Assembly: GCA_964610205.1 (NCBI GenBank)
Contig: CAZSVI010000020.1
Span: 1-37,585, forward strand
Source of the DNA: CAZSVI01 sp964610205
Lineage (GTDB): Bacteria > Bacillota > Clostridia > DSM-8532
Direction: 5' to 3'
DNA: 37,585 nt
The translations under genes were made by a program, and so were the position numbers. The notes under the pieces are model-generated. The model was not told where the DNA came from, did no database searches, and saw only the letters and a program-made list of their open reading frames with translations. Positions 14,362 through 23,269 of this stretch are shown one piece after another (position 1 is the first letter of the stretch; every line of letters begins with the position of its first letter).

Positions 14362-15489
14362 ATGATTATAGGAGTACCAAAGGAAATAAAAAATCATGAA
14401 TACAGAGTAGCTGTTATTCCTGCAGGAGCACATGCCCTGGTAAAGAACGGTCATACCGTATTGGTTGAGAAATCAGCCGGTGCCGGAAGCGGTATTACAG
14501 ATTTGGAATACGAAAAAGCCGGTGCTAAGATTATTCAATCCAACAAGGAATTATATAGTGAAGCCGATCTGATCGCAAAAGTTAAAGAGCCGTTGGAAAG
14601 TGAATATGAACTGTTAAAGGAAAGGCAAATCCTCTATACATATCTGCATCTGGCTCCTAACGCAGGCCTTACCAAGGCACTTGTTGATAAAAAAATTACA
14701 GGAATTGCTTATGAAACGGTACAATTACCCAATGGTTCTCTACCCCTGCTGGCACCTATGAGCGAGGTTGCCGGCCGGATGTCAGTACAGGTTGGTACTA
14801 ATCTTCTTCAGAAATACAATGGGGGACTGGGTATTCTACTGGGTGGTGTTCCTGGAGTTGCTCCAGCCGAGGTGCTTATTATCGGCGGAGGAGTTGTGGG
14901 AACCAATGCCGCAAAAATCGCAGTTGGAATGGGTGCAAGAGTTACTGTAATGGATGTAAACAAAACCCGTCTGACTTATTTGGATGATCTTTTCTCCGGC
15001 AGAGTGACAACGCTTATTTATAATGAGTATACAACTGCAGAACTCGTGAAAAAGGTGGATCTTCTGGTTGGTGCTGTTCTTCTGCCTGGCGCAAAAGCCC
15101 CAAGAACAGTAACGGAAGCAATGGTAAAAACCATGAAGCCAGGCTCGGTTATTGTAGATGTAGCTATTGACCAGGGTGGTTCCATTGAAACCATTGACCG
15201 TGTCACAACACATGATAACCCCTGCTATGAGAAGCATGGCGTCATTCATTATTCTGTAGCTAATATGCCAGGAGCTGTTCCCAGAACTTCTACATTTGCC
15301 TTAACCGGTGTGACACTCCCTTACTTATTGGAAATTGCCGAAAAAGGAGATGAGAGAGCTCTTGTAGAAAATGCCGCTCTGGCTTTAGGATTAAACACAT
15401 ATCAGGGACATGTTACATATAAGTCTGTTGCTGATAACTTAAAGCTTGATTTTGTTCCAAAGGAGAAATTTCTGCCCAAAAGTTCCTGA
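14362..15489 (+). CDS. ald: Alanine dehydrogenase
   Basis: NAD-dependent enzyme interconverting L-alanine and pyruvate plus ammonia. At 375 residues it has the family length. MIIGVPKEIKNHEYRVAVIP opens the protein; Lys 75 (in KVKEP) and His 96 (in YLHLAPN) sit at the catalytic positions known from the family. The dinucleotide fold shows LIIGGGVVGTNAAKIAVGMG, and the catalytic Asp region is DVAIDQGG. GAGAGGT lies 8 nt before the ATG. It forms an operon with the Lrp-type regulator upstream. Role: alanine catabolism or, in fermenting cells, disposal of pyruvate and ammonia as alanine. Confidence 0.95.
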   Translation: MIIGVPKEIKNHEYRVAVIPAGAHALVKNGHTVLVEKSAGAGSGITDLEYEKAGAKIIQSNKELYSEADLIAKVKEPLESEYELLKERQILYTYLHLAPNAGLTKALVDKKITGIAYETVQLPNGSLPLLAPMSEVAGRMSVQVGTNLLQKYNGGLGILLGGVPGVAPAEVLIIGGGVVGTNAAKIAVGMGARVTVMDVNKTRLTYLDDLFSGRVTTLIYNEYTTAELVKKVDLLVGAVLLPGAKAPRTVTEAMVKTMKPGSVIVDVAIDQGGSIETIDRVTTHDNPCYEKHGVIHYSVANMPGAVPRTSTFALTGVTLPYLLEIAEKGDERALVENAALALGLNTYQGHVTYKSVADNLKLDFVPKEKFLPKSS

Positions 15490-15657
15490 GCAGAAATCTT
15501 CATGGGTCATCGTGATGCCTTCCACTACAATAGCAGAGGATATATTGCATATATTGCGTTTCGAATACTGGGAACATCTGTGTGCTTTATAAAAGCAAAT
15601 GAGAAAAAATAGACGTAATGAACATTCCTTTTCCCATATTTCGTGGTATAATTAAAA

Positions 15658-16218
15658 TTACTTTGGAAACCAGACAACAAGGTAAGCCTGTGCTTCATTG
15701 TCCGTCATGTTTTCGATGCTGTGATTTTGATCTGCCTTATATCTTGCGGTATCTCCTCCGTTTAGGACGGAAGAACTGTTATTGGATGTAACCATCAACC
15801 TTCCTGAGATGACAGTGAGGAATTCTTCCGAGTTGGGATAATGCGGCTGAGAGCTGAGTTTTCCGTGGGGTTTGAAACTCATATAGTACAGTTCAAAGTT
15901 GTCCGCCATATGGATTGGCGAGTTGACCCTGATCATACAGGTTTTATCTTCGCAGTATAGAATAGGTGCATCTTCACGCCTTAATACTTCAATCTGGGAG
16001 TCCGCACCCGACTCAAGCAATTGCTCAATCGGCACGTCAAGCGCCCTGGCTATTTTCCATACTGTAATTACGGTAGGATTGGTTTTGTCCTGCTCAATCT
16101 GAGAGAGCATGGATTTTGAAACCCCGGATCTTTTGGAAAGCTCGTCAAGGCTCATATTTTTAAGTTTTCTTTGATTCATCATATTCATACTGACTGCCGG
16201 CGGCCGATAGTTATCCAT
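15658..16218 (-). CDS. XRE-family regulator with C-terminal cupin domain
   Basis: A 186-residue transcriptional regulator. The N-terminal Cro/C1-type helix-turn-helix lies at about 22-68 (LDELSKRSGVSKSMLSQIEQ, then a typical helix ending VPIEQLL). A small cupin barrel lies at about 107-184 (YYMSFKPHGKLSSQPHYPNS, EEFLTVISGRLMV, then HSIENMTDNEA). Regulators of this design often sense small metabolites through the cupin. It is the third gene after tdh and kbl on the same strand, 61 nt after kbl, so it probably controls threonine breakdown, perhaps through the palindrome at the tdh promoter (inference). AGGAGA is about 10 nt upstream of the ATG. There is no visible gene in 15490-15657. Confidence 0.85.
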   Translation of the reverse strand: MDNYRPPAVSMNMMNQRKLKNMSLDELSKRSGVSKSMLSQIEQDKTNPTVITVWKIARALDVPIEQLLESGADSQIEVLRREDAPILYCEDKTCMIRVNSPIHMADNFELYYMSFKPHGKLSSQPHYPNSEEFLTVISGRLMVTSNNSSSVLNGGDTARYKADQNHSIENMTDNEAQAYLVVWFPK

Positions 16219-16279
16219 ATCAATATACTCTCCTTTTACCTATATCGAAAGGAAATAACCTGAACTATACTCTTGGTTG

Positions 16280-17464
16280 TCATATCCTCAATAAGCTTTT
16301 GGCATCCGTCAACATCCGGATAACATAATCCAGGTCTTCCCGTGTGTGGACGGCAGACACCTGTGTCCGTATTCTGGCCTTGCCCAGTGGAACTACCGGA
16401 TAAGAGAACCCGGTCACATAAATGCCTTTTTCGAGCAGTAACCCGGACATTTTCTGCGCCAGTAAGGCATCTCCCAGGATGATGGGTACAATGGGATGAA
16501 TGCTTTCACTGATCTTAAAACCTGCCTTTAGCAAGCCGCTTCTATAAAATTGCGTATTTTCAAACAGTTTGTCTCTGAGAGCAGTTGACTCCGTTAAAAT
16601 ATCCAATACTTTTATCGATGCCGCTGCAATCGAAGGCGCAAGGGTATTTGAAAACAGATAAGGGCGCGACCTTTGCCTTAAGAGGCCGATGATTTCCTTT
16701 CTGCCGCTGACATAGCCGCCGCTGGCGCCTCCCAATGCTTTTCCCAGGGTGCCGGTAATGATATCCACCTTTTCCATAACACCGCAGTACTCATGCGTTC
16801 CGCGTCCTTTTTGTCCCATGAAGCCAACTGCGTGACTGTCATCGACCAGTACCAGCGCATGATAACGGTCCGCCAGATCACAGATATCCTTAAGATTGGC
16901 AATAGTACCATCCATGGAGAATACGCCGTCGGTTGCAATAAGGCGGAACCTACTGTCCCGGGCTTCTTTCAGTTTTTTCTCAAGATCTGACATATCCATG
17001 TTTTTATATCTGTAACGGGTTGCTTTACAAAGCCTTATACCGTCAATAATACTGGCATGGTTCAACTCGTCGCTGATAATAGCATCCTGCTCTGAGAGCA
17101 GCGCTTCAAATACTCCCCCGTTTGCATCAAAGCAGGATGAATACATAATCGTATCCTCCGTCCCAAGGAACCGGGAAATTTTCACTTCCAGTTCCTTGTG
17201 AACTTCCTGAGTTCCGCAGATAAACCGGACCGAGGATAAACCATAGCCCCATTGATCATAGCCATCTTTTCCAGCCTTAATTATTTCGGCATGATTTGCC
17301 AGTCCCAGGTAATTGTTTGAACACATATTTAATATATTTTCATGGCCCAATATATTTACCCTTGCACCCTGGGGACCGGATATCCGTCTTTCTTCCTTCC
17401 AAAGCCCGTTTTCCTTAATCTTTTCCGCCTCTGATTTAAAATAGGTCAAAGCATTGTTATCCAT
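16280..17464 (-). CDS. kbl: Glycine C-acetyltransferase (2-amino-3-ketobutyrate CoA ligase)
   Basis: PLP enzyme (394 residues) that uses CoA to split 2-amino-3-ketobutyrate, the product of threonine dehydrogenase, into glycine and acetyl-CoA. It belongs to the alpha-oxoamine synthase family: CSNNYLGLANH, DELNHASIIDGIRLC (His 136), VLVDDSHAVGFMG (Asp 208, His 211) and the PLP Lys 242 in TGTLGKALGGASGG. FSMDGTIANL and the RSRPYLFSNTLAP block distinguish it as Kbl-like. GGAGGT is 8 nt before the ATG. It follows tdh by 41 nt, completing the two-step threonine pathway. Confidence 0.93.
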   Translation of the reverse strand: MDNNALTYFKSEAEKIKENGLWKEERRISGPQGARVNILGHENILNMCSNNYLGLANHAEIIKAGKDGYDQWGYGLSSVRFICGTQEVHKELEVKISRFLGTEDTIMYSSCFDANGGVFEALLSEQDAIISDELNHASIIDGIRLCKATRYRYKNMDMSDLEKKLKEARDSRFRLIATDGVFSMDGTIANLKDICDLADRYHALVLVDDSHAVGFMGQKGRGTHEYCGVMEKVDIITGTLGKALGGASGGYVSGRKEIIGLLRQRSRPYLFSNTLAPSIAAASIKVLDILTESTALRDKLFENTQFYRSGLLKAGFKISESIHPIVPIILGDALLAQKMSGLLLEKGIYVTGFSYPVVPLGKARIRTQVSAVHTREDLDYVIRMLTDAKSLLRI

Positions 17465-17505
17465 TGGCTTTTTACCTCCTTACCCAGATATAAACCTGCT
17501 CACTA

Positions 17506-18546
17506 TCAAGTCCAATTGAGAACCACCTTCCCGGAATTACCCGATCGCATTGTCTCAAAGCCCTTTTCATATTCAGTGTAATCGAACCTATGGGTGATGA
17601 CCGGATTGATATTCAGTCCGGACTGCAGCATGACCGTCATTTTATACCAAGTCTCAAACATTTCTCTTCCGTATATTCCCTTGATCGTCAGTCCATTAAA
17701 GACAACCTTATCCCAATCAATCAATGTATCACGCTTCTGTATTCCAAGCAGGGCGATCTTGCCTCCATGGCACATATGATCTACCATATCACCGAACGCT
17801 TTTGAATTGCCTGACATTTCAAGTCCGACATCAAAGCCTTCCTTCATGCCAAGATTTTTTAAAGCTTCTTCAATGGAATGATTACGGATATCCAGCGCAA
17901 GTGTCGCTCCCATTTTTCCAGCCAATTCCAAACGATACGGATTCACATCGGTTATGACAACATGTCTGGCTCCCGCATACTTTGCCACTGCAGCAGCCAT
18001 GATCCCTATGGGTCCGGCTCCCGTTATCAGGACATCCTCGCCAAGCACATCAAATGCAAGCGTTGAGTGTACGGCATTCCCCAATGGATCAAAACAGCTG
18101 AACAATTCTATCGGTATGGAAGGATCACAATGCCATACGTTGGCCGCAGGTATGGAGAGGTATTGTGTAAATGCCCCGGAACGGTTGACGCCGACACCGC
18201 TGGTTCTATTGCATAGATGCCGTCTTCCTGCCAGGCAATTTCGACACACGCCGCAGACAATATGCCCCTCTCCGGAAACAAGGTCTCCCGCTTTTAAATC
18301 CAAAACATTGTTTCCAACTTCCTCCACTGTGCCAACAAATTCATGGCCTATAACCAAAGGGACGGGAATGGTTTTTTGCGCCCACTCATCCCAATTGTAT
18401 ATATGTACATCGGTACCGCATATGGATGTCTTCTGTATCTTTATCAAGACATCATTGACGCCTATCTCGGGCACAGGTACTTCATCCATCCAAAGTCCGG
18501 GCTTTGGATATTTCTTAACAAGTGCTTTCATCATTTTTGTCCGCAT
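17506..18546 (-). CDS. tdh: L-threonine 3-dehydrogenase
   Basis: Zinc-dependent medium-chain dehydrogenase oxidising L-threonine to 2-amino-3-ketobutyrate with NAD. From the chosen ATG (GGAG 8 nt upstream; an ATG at 18555 has none) it is 346 residues. Catalytic zinc ligands are in SICGTDVHIYNWDEWA (Cys 43) and VIGHEFVG (His 68, Glu 69). Four structural-zinc Cys lie in HIVCGVCRNCLAGRRHLC (98, 101, 104, 112). The NAD fold shows VLITGAGPIGIMAAAVA and the DVGLEMSGNSKAF block. The HIYNWDEWA motif is a hallmark of Tdh rather than sorbitol dehydrogenase. First gene of the tdh-kbl-XRE/cupin operon, preceded by a consensus promoter. Confidence 0.93.
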   Translation of the reverse strand: MRTKMMKALVKKYPKPGLWMDEVPVPEIGVNDVLIKIQKTSICGTDVHIYNWDEWAQKTIPVPLVIGHEFVGTVEEVGNNVLDLKAGDLVSGEGHIVCGVCRNCLAGRRHLCNRTSGVGVNRSGAFTQYLSIPAANVWHCDPSIPIELFSCFDPLGNAVHSTLAFDVLGEDVLITGAGPIGIMAAAVAKYAGARHVVITDVNPYRLELAGKMGATLALDIRNHSIEEALKNLGMKEGFDVGLEMSGNSKAFGDMVDHMCHGGKIALLGIQKRDTLIDWDKVVFNGLTIKGIYGREMFETWYKMTVMLQSGLNINPVITHRFDYTEYEKGFETMRSGNSGKVVLNWT

Positions 18547-18618
18547 AAGATTCATCTCCAGTAAAAGAATTCATCCAGGCATTCTCGTGGATAGTTTATT
18601 GCAGCGAAGAAAGTTTAA

Positions 18619-18634
18619 TATATTGTACAATATA
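18619..18634. promoter_or_regulatory. Perfect 16-bp palindrome, candidate operator for tdh-kbl
   Basis: TATATTGTACAATATA is its own reverse complement and lies immediately downstream of the tdh -10 box, over the expected transcription start. A repressor bound here would block initiation. The XRE-cupin protein at the end of the operon is the natural candidate, by inference only. Confidence 0.6.
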
Positions 18635-18637
18635 ATC

Positions 18638-18666
18638 ATTATATTATCCGTTATGTGGAATGTCAA
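18638..18666 (-). promoter_or_regulatory. Consensus sigma-A promoter of the tdh-kbl operon
   Basis: On the minus strand TTGACA (18666-18661), a 17-bp spacer and TATAAT (18643-18638): an exact consensus, about 92 bp before the tdh start. A promoter this strong usually needs a repressor. The rest of the gap to the next gene (18667-18836) shows nothing I can support. Confidence 0.8.
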
Positions 18667-18836
18667 CTTCTTATTTTCGTTGACTTACGTTTTTTGATAT
18701 TTGGATAAACCATAAGATATTTTAGATATATCAGAGAATTTTTGACCGGGGGATGGTATTTTGCACGAGGTGTTTGATCTATACACCCAACTGTGGCAGC
18801 CGCAATGCCATCCGGATTCGAAAAGCTAAGTTCATA

Positions 18837-19445
18837 TCATTTTCTTTTTTGGAAGCCCCTTCCCAATTTACGCAGATAATCCTTCCGTTCAGAGGATGTA
18901 TTTATTCCTTTTTTCGGATATATGCCTAAATGCGCTGCCCGGGCTGTTTCAACAGAATAAAAAATTTTAGGATTTCCTTCGTTAATAATCGTAAGAAAAC
19001 AATCCAGATCCTTTCTTTTTATAACAGAGAAAAGTATAGTTACTTTTTTTTCGGCTCCCTTTCCTTCTATTGATGTTACGCCAAAGCCGGACTGGATTAT
19101 CTTACTCTTTATATCCTCTTCACTGTCTATAACAAAAAGGCGAACCACCAAAAAACCGACAGCGAGCTTTTCCTCGGCTTCAATACCAAGAAAATTTCCA
19201 AGGGCAAAACCAAAGGCATACGCGAAATATGTCAGGGGATTATTCAGATTCTGCATAATCTGGCTGATGGCAACAATCCAAATCAATACCTCAAAAAAAC
19301 CGAGAATGGGAGCTGCCAGGCGGCTTCCCCTTGCCACAAAAATGATGCGCAGCGTTCCAAGTGTAACATCCATCATACGGGCAACAACAATTAAAAAGGG
19401 TAATACCACCCAGGAAAAAAACTCACTCGAAAAAAAATTCTCCAC
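18837..19445 (-). CDS. UPF0316 membrane protein (DUF2179)
   Basis: A protein of about 202 residues with an N-terminal membrane half (helices around SWVVLPFLIVVARMM and VLIWIVAISQIM, then LTYFAYAFGFALGNFLG) and a C-terminal cytoplasmic half of the DUF2179 type (GVTSIEGKGAEKKVTILFSV). The V-T-L-G-T-L-R-I-I-F-V-A-R-G block is a UPF0316 hallmark. No reaction is known for the family. The GTG at 19445 is chosen because GGGAGG lies 7 nt upstream; the ATG at 19463 sits before that site. It stands alone, about 170 nt from the tdh promoter region. Confidence 0.8.
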   Translation of the reverse strand: MENFFSSEFFSWVVLPFLIVVARMMDVTLGTLRIIFVARGSRLAAPILGFFEVLIWIVAISQIMQNLNNPLTYFAYAFGFALGNFLGIEAEEKLAVGFLVVRLFVIDSEEDIKSKIIQSGFGVTSIEGKGAEKKVTILFSVIKRKDLDCFLTIINEGNPKIFYSVETARAAHLGIYPKKGINTSSERKDYLRKLGRGFQKRK

Positions 19446-19758
19446 AATAATACCTCCCGCCATTCAGCTTATCGCATTATATAGTTTTTAATGTCCCCTA
19501 TGAATTTTTTGTCTGTTTCAACATCTGTATCAGACGCGGCTTCCTTATATTCCACCATTTTAACAAGGCTGTTTTAACCGGCACAGCCATATTCTTCTTC
19601 AAATCAATCCCTTTTTATCCAAATTACTGCTTACTGTTATGAATTTGAATTGCCTATTTGATCTCAACTTATTGTATCAAAATTTTTATATACAGACTAT
19701 AGAAAAAAGTATATAAAAAAGACAACACATATTATTTCCAAATGAATCAGTGCTTTCG

Positions 19759-19794
19759 GAAAAAGCCGGATACAAATACATATCCGGCTTTTTC
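19759..19794. terminator. Bidirectional terminator hairpin
   Basis: AAAAAGCCGGATA and TATCCGGCTTTTT form a 13-bp stem around a short loop, with A-runs and T-runs on either side, so it can stop transcription in both directions. It lies 29 nt downstream of the DUF421 gene stop on the minus strand. The remaining gap 19446-19758 has no gene I can support. Confidence 0.8.
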
Positions 19795-19822
19795 AAAATC
19801 AAACGGTTTCATACTTTTCAGT

Positions 19823-20533
19823 TTAATGCCTGAGCTGATGAACATCCTTTCCGCTTTCCAGACCTTTGGAAACATATAGCTGTCCTTCAGTGTTGATAGC
19901 GGCATAAAATACTTCCTTCACTAAAAAAACATTTTTCTCTTTTAATTTATTATCCAGCCATTCCCTGTTCAAATTCAATTTTTCCAAATTTTCTTCGTAA
20001 ACTTCCCCTTCAACAACGAGGGGGATGGACAATCCCCTATATTCCGTATTCACTTTAATCTCTCTGGCTGTAACCGGCTGATACTGTGATTTCTTCAGCA
20101 CACTGATTTGCCCGGTTGATTCGATAATGGCAAATTCAACCTCCTGAATGTCGAAAACACCTTTATCCCTAAGCATCATAAAAATATTATCAATACTGTA
20201 CTTTATTTTTTCAAGATTGCTTTTGATAAATTCTCCGTTCTCTATAATTACCACGGGCTCAAAGGTTAACAAATGACCTGCTTTTCTATTTTTTATAATA
20301 ACAATACTATATAAATAATGAATACTTATCAGCAGTGTAACAGCATATGCTGTGGGTAGATGATGAATTTCCGGATCTGCAATATCCGCTCCGATAATGG
20401 ATCCTAAAGTAATGATGACGAGAAAATCAAATACCGGTAATTCTCCGATCTTCCTTCTTCCTGCTATCAGTGTCATGACTAGTGCAAGTACAAGTATAGT
20501 AATTATTCTGAATGTGATGATCAGGTATTCCAC
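19823..20533 (-). CDS. DUF421 (YetF/YcaP-like) membrane protein
   Basis: About 236 residues from the chosen GTG, which has AAGGAG 8 nt upstream; the reading frame extends to 20605 without a better site. The N-terminus holds three membrane helices (about ILVLALVMTLIAG, FLVIITLGSIIGADI and YAVTLLISIHYLYSIVII). The loop GRRKIGELPVFDFLVIITLG matches the conserved G-R-R-x-I-x-x-L-x-x-F-D-x-x-V-x-I-x-x-G pattern of DUF421. The C-terminal half is cytoplasmic, with the expected ENGEFIKSNLEK and FAIIESTGQISVLKK blocks. Family function is not established; Bacillus relatives (YetF, YdfR) are spore- or membrane-associated. Single gene with its own terminator. Confidence 0.85.
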   Translation of the reverse strand: MEYLIITFRIITILVLALVMTLIAGRRKIGELPVFDFLVIITLGSIIGADIADPEIHHLPTAYAVTLLISIHYLYSIVIIKNRKAGHLLTFEPVVIIENGEFIKSNLEKIKYSIDNIFMMLRDKGVFDIQEVEFAIIESTGQISVLKKSQYQPVTAREIKVNTEYRGLSIPLVVEGEVYEENLEKLNLNREWLDNKLKEKNVFLVKEVFYAAINTEGQLYVSKGLESGKDVHQLRH

Positions 20534-20646
20534 TTCAAACACTCCTTTATGGTTCTTCATATGCATAATGTCCATTCTATTATGTGTAAAAATCAAGCTT
20601 ACCATGAAAAGTGTTTATCAATGCCAGAAATTTCATGTCTGATAAA

Positions 20647-20679
20647 CATCCGGCTTTTCATTGTATGATAAGCCGGATG
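20647..20679. terminator. Hairpin after the 192-residue unknown gene
   Basis: CATCCGGCTT and AAGCCGGATG make a 10-bp stem with a 13-nt loop, about 50 nt downstream of the stop at 20731 on the minus strand. The tail (TTTATCAG) is only moderately T-rich. The stem core CCGGCTT is shared with the terminator at 19759-19794. Confidence 0.55.
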
Positions 20680-20730
20680 ATCTCATGGCATATTACCATC
20701 ATATTTCTTCAGACAGCCGTAACTCCTGTT

Positions 20731-21309
20731 CTATTCCTCTTTTACCCATTCATCAAGCTTTCTCATTATCTCATCATATGTTTTGCTGCAAATATCGGGC
20801 AATTCTCCGCCGAGAGCTTTTTTCGCCTCTTCGAAACCTTTTCCTATTGCCTCTTTTAATTCAGCCAATTTACTTTTGTCATCACCGGATACAGCGACAG
20901 CAAAAGAAACTATCCTGTCACTGACTGCTTTAATCCCGAATTCACCCTCTTCGGAGATTGCCATTTCTGCTTCAGCCCTGGTCTCATCATCAATTTCAAT
21001 AATTTCTCTTTCTTCTATGCGCCCTTTAATTTTTTTACCCTGCTTCAGAATAAGCTTTTCTACAAGATTTCTGAGATTTTCGTGGGTCTTTTCGGCCTGT
21101 TCCCATAACTTCTTAACCTCTTCGGCATTAGGTTTTACTATGGCAGGCTTTTTATATGTAACGCTTTTTTCGGGTGATTTCCCGATTTCTAAAATGACAC
21201 CGCTTTCCTCTTCCTGTGTTTGTTTAACATCAGCATTTTTGGATTCCTGATCGGTTTTTATTGCATAAGCCTTATCTGAAGTATAATTGGATTGAATTGT
21301 GTTCATCAT
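20731..21309 (-). CDS. Conserved hypothetical cytoplasmic protein, unknown function
   Basis: A 192-residue soluble protein without signal peptide or membrane helix. The first 60 residues are polar and probably disordered. The rest is helical and charged: LWEQAEKTHENLRNLVEKLI, then GEFGIKAVSDRIVSFAVAVS and LPDICSKTYDEIMRKLDEW. I recall similar unnamed proteins in Clostridia and Bacilli that carry the GEFGVKAVSDRIV-type block, but know no function. AGGAGGG stands 7 nt before the first ATG. It is a single gene between a hairpin terminator and an exporter operon. Confidence 0.75.
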   Translation of the reverse strand: MMNTIQSNYTSDKAYAIKTDQESKNADVKQTQEEESGVILEIGKSPEKSVTYKKPAIVKPNAEEVKKLWEQAEKTHENLRNLVEKLILKQGKKIKGRIEEREIIEIDDETRAEAEMAISEEGEFGIKAVSDRIVSFAVAVSGDDKSKLAELKEAIGKGFEEAKKALGGELPDICSKTYDEIMRKLDEWVKEE

Positions 21310-21411
21310 AAAAAATCCCTCCTGGAAATACTCATATCCTTATGATAATATTATCGGTATAATAAGGCAAATATTTTATATTGGATTTGTATTTCAATGC
21401 ATAACGGACTC

Positions 21412-22584
21412 CTAAAGGCTTCTTAGCGCATCAATGGGGTTTAGCCTGCTGGCTTTTCTTGCGGGCATATATCCGAATATTATACCTACCGCCGCTGAAA
21501 ACCCAATCGCAAGAGAATTTGTGGCCAGTGATATGAAAACGCCGATACCAATGATGGCTGACAGAAGATATGCAAGAAACGCACCTGTAATAAGTCCGAT
21601 TATACCCCCGAATATGGAAAGGAATATCGATTCAATAATAAACTGGAGCCTGATTGCAGCGGGGGTAGCTCCCAAAGCCTTCCGTAACCCAATCTCCGTG
21701 GTGCGTTCAGTTATGGATACAAGCATCATATTCATAATACCTATCCCGCCCACTACAAGGGAAATTGCCGCTATGCCTGCCAGCAGTAAAGACATCATGG
21801 ACATAATCGACTCAAAGGACGCTATAATATCCCCCATATTGAATATGGTATAAGCATCTTCTTTATAATTAAATGCCTGATTCAGCATCCCTTTGATATT
21901 CATAACGGTATTATCGGCCAGGCTTGTATCCTCCAGGTAAACATCCAGACTGGATATTGCTTTTATTCCCAGGCTCCGGAGGGCAGTTGTATATGGGATA
22001 ATTACCGCATCATTGTTTGAGCTCATACTGAAGCCCTTCGAAGCCTCCAGTGTACCAATAACCCTATAAGTAATACCGTTAACCACTAATTCCTTACCAA
22101 TCGGATTCACCCCGTAAAAAAGATCTTTTACTATATTGCTTCCAATTACCGCTACCTGGTTTTTGCTTTCCAAATCCATAATATTTATAGGCCTTCCCGA
22201 ACGAAGTATATCTTTATCCGATGAAAAAAAGACTTCATTTTTTCCCGCTATAGTTATATTTTCAAGCACTCTGTTTTTATATATCACTGCTGTTTTTACC
22301 GTAATGGTAGGCGAAATGCCTCTGATATTCTCAATTTCTCCGATTTTAACCACATCATCCTGTGTTAGGCCTTGCTTCAGCGGTGTTCCTATAATATTTA
22401 CAAATATTTTGTTCCCGCCAAGCTTGGTAACTTCCGCGCTTATATTGTTTGTAGCGCCCTTGACAATGGAAATCAGCGAAACAATGGATGCCACTCCTAT
22501 AACGATTCCCAGCATTGTCAGGAATGAACGCAGCTTATTCTTTTTTATGTTGATCCAGGACATTTTTATACTCTCAAGAAGCAT
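21412..22584 (-). CDS. MacB/FtsX-type ABC exporter permease
   Basis: A 390-residue permease with the MacB layout: a membrane helix at the N-terminus (LRSFLTMLGIVIGVASIVSL), a MacB-type extracytoplasmic core (FFSSDKDILRSGRPI, VAVIGSNIVKDLF), and three C-terminal helices with the hallmark cytoplasmic block SITERTTEIGLRKALGATPA. The second ATG is chosen (AGGAG 9 nt upstream); the frame overlaps the ATPase gene. It is the last gene of an adaptor, ATPase, permease operon. Such tripartite systems export peptides, antibiotics or lipids; substrate unknown. Confidence 0.88.
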   Translation of the reverse strand: MLLESIKMSWINIKKNKLRSFLTMLGIVIGVASIVSLISIVKGATNNISAEVTKLGGNKIFVNIIGTPLKQGLTQDDVVKIGEIENIRGISPTITVKTAVIYKNRVLENITIAGKNEVFFSSDKDILRSGRPINIMDLESKNQVAVIGSNIVKDLFYGVNPIGKELVVNGITYRVIGTLEASKGFSMSSNNDAVIIPYTTALRSLGIKAISSLDVYLEDTSLADNTVMNIKGMLNQAFNYKEDAYTIFNMGDIIASFESIMSMMSLLLAGIAAISLVVGGIGIMNMMLVSITERTTEIGLRKALGATPAAIRLQFIIESIFLSIFGGIIGLITGAFLAYLLSAIIGIGVFISLATNSLAIGFSAAVGIIFGYMPARKASRLNPIDALRSL

Positions 22585-23269
22585 TCCGATCATTCTCCTG
22601 CTGCGTCACCTGCCCGTCGAGAATGCAGACAACTCTTCCGGCATGAGCTGCAATGTTACTGTCATGGGTAATTATGATAATAGTTTTTCCATCCCGGTTC
22701 AATTCTTCAAACAGTCCAACGATTTGGATTCCGGTTTTTTGATCCAGTGCTCCGGTGGGTTCATCCGCAAGGAGAATTGACGGCTCGGTAACCAGAGCCC
22801 GTGCAATCGCAACTCGTTGCTGCTGCCCGCCTGAAAGCTGGTTGGGCAGGTTGCGGATTTTATCGGATAACCCGACCCTGTCAAGAATTTGAACAGCCTT
22901 TTTCCTTCGTTCTAAAGACGGCAAACCTGTATAAATCAACGGAAGCTCGACATTTTGAAGTGCCGTCATTCTGGGCAGCAGATAGAAGCTTTGAAAAATG
23001 AACCCTATTTCCTTATTTCTGATATATGCCAGTTCAATTTCATCCATACCCTGTATATCACTTCCGGTGAGAACATATTTTCCGGAAGTAGGCGTGTCCA
23101 GACAACCGATAATATTCATTAAAGTTGATTTTCCTGATCCTGACGGACCAAGCACTGATATAAATTCTCCCTTTTCAATAGTTAAATTTACATTCTTAAG
23201 AACCTTCAGTTCTTCATCTCCCATGAAATAACTCTTACATATATTCCGCATTGAAAGTATCTCTTTCAT
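22574..23269 (-). CDS. MacB/LolD-type ABC transporter ATPase
   Basis: A 231-residue ATPase with all motifs: Walker A GPSGSGKST (41-49), Q-loop FIFQSFYLLPRM, signature LSGGQQQR (145-152), Walker B ILLADE (165-170), and switch His 202 (THDSN). The LLPRMTALQNVELPLIYTG block is usual in the MacB/LolD group. Its ATG overlaps the adaptor stop (TAATG), and its end overlaps the permease start, so the three are translated together. It powers the neighbouring permease. Confidence 0.93.
   Translation of the reverse strand: MKEILSMRNICKSYFMGDEELKVLKNVNLTIEKGEFISVLGPSGSGKSTLMNIIGCLDTPTSGKYVLTGSDIQGMDEIELAYIRNKEIGFIFQSFYLLPRMTALQNVELPLIYTGLPSLERRKKAVQILDRVGLSDKIRNLPNQLSGGQQQRVAIARALVTEPSILLADEPTGALDQKTGIQIVGLFEELNRDGKTIIIITHDSNIAAHAGRVVCILDGQVTQQENDRNAS

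Noticed and set aside
17954..18697. 247-codon plus-strand ORF across tdh
   Set aside because: It runs antisense to conserved zinc-ligand regions and has no recognisable family; a shadow of tdh.
19469..19558. 29-residue minus-strand frame (MVEYKEAASDTD...) just before the UPF0316 gene
   Set aside because: Codons look plausible, but there is no ribosome site and a stop lies directly upstream; too short to support.
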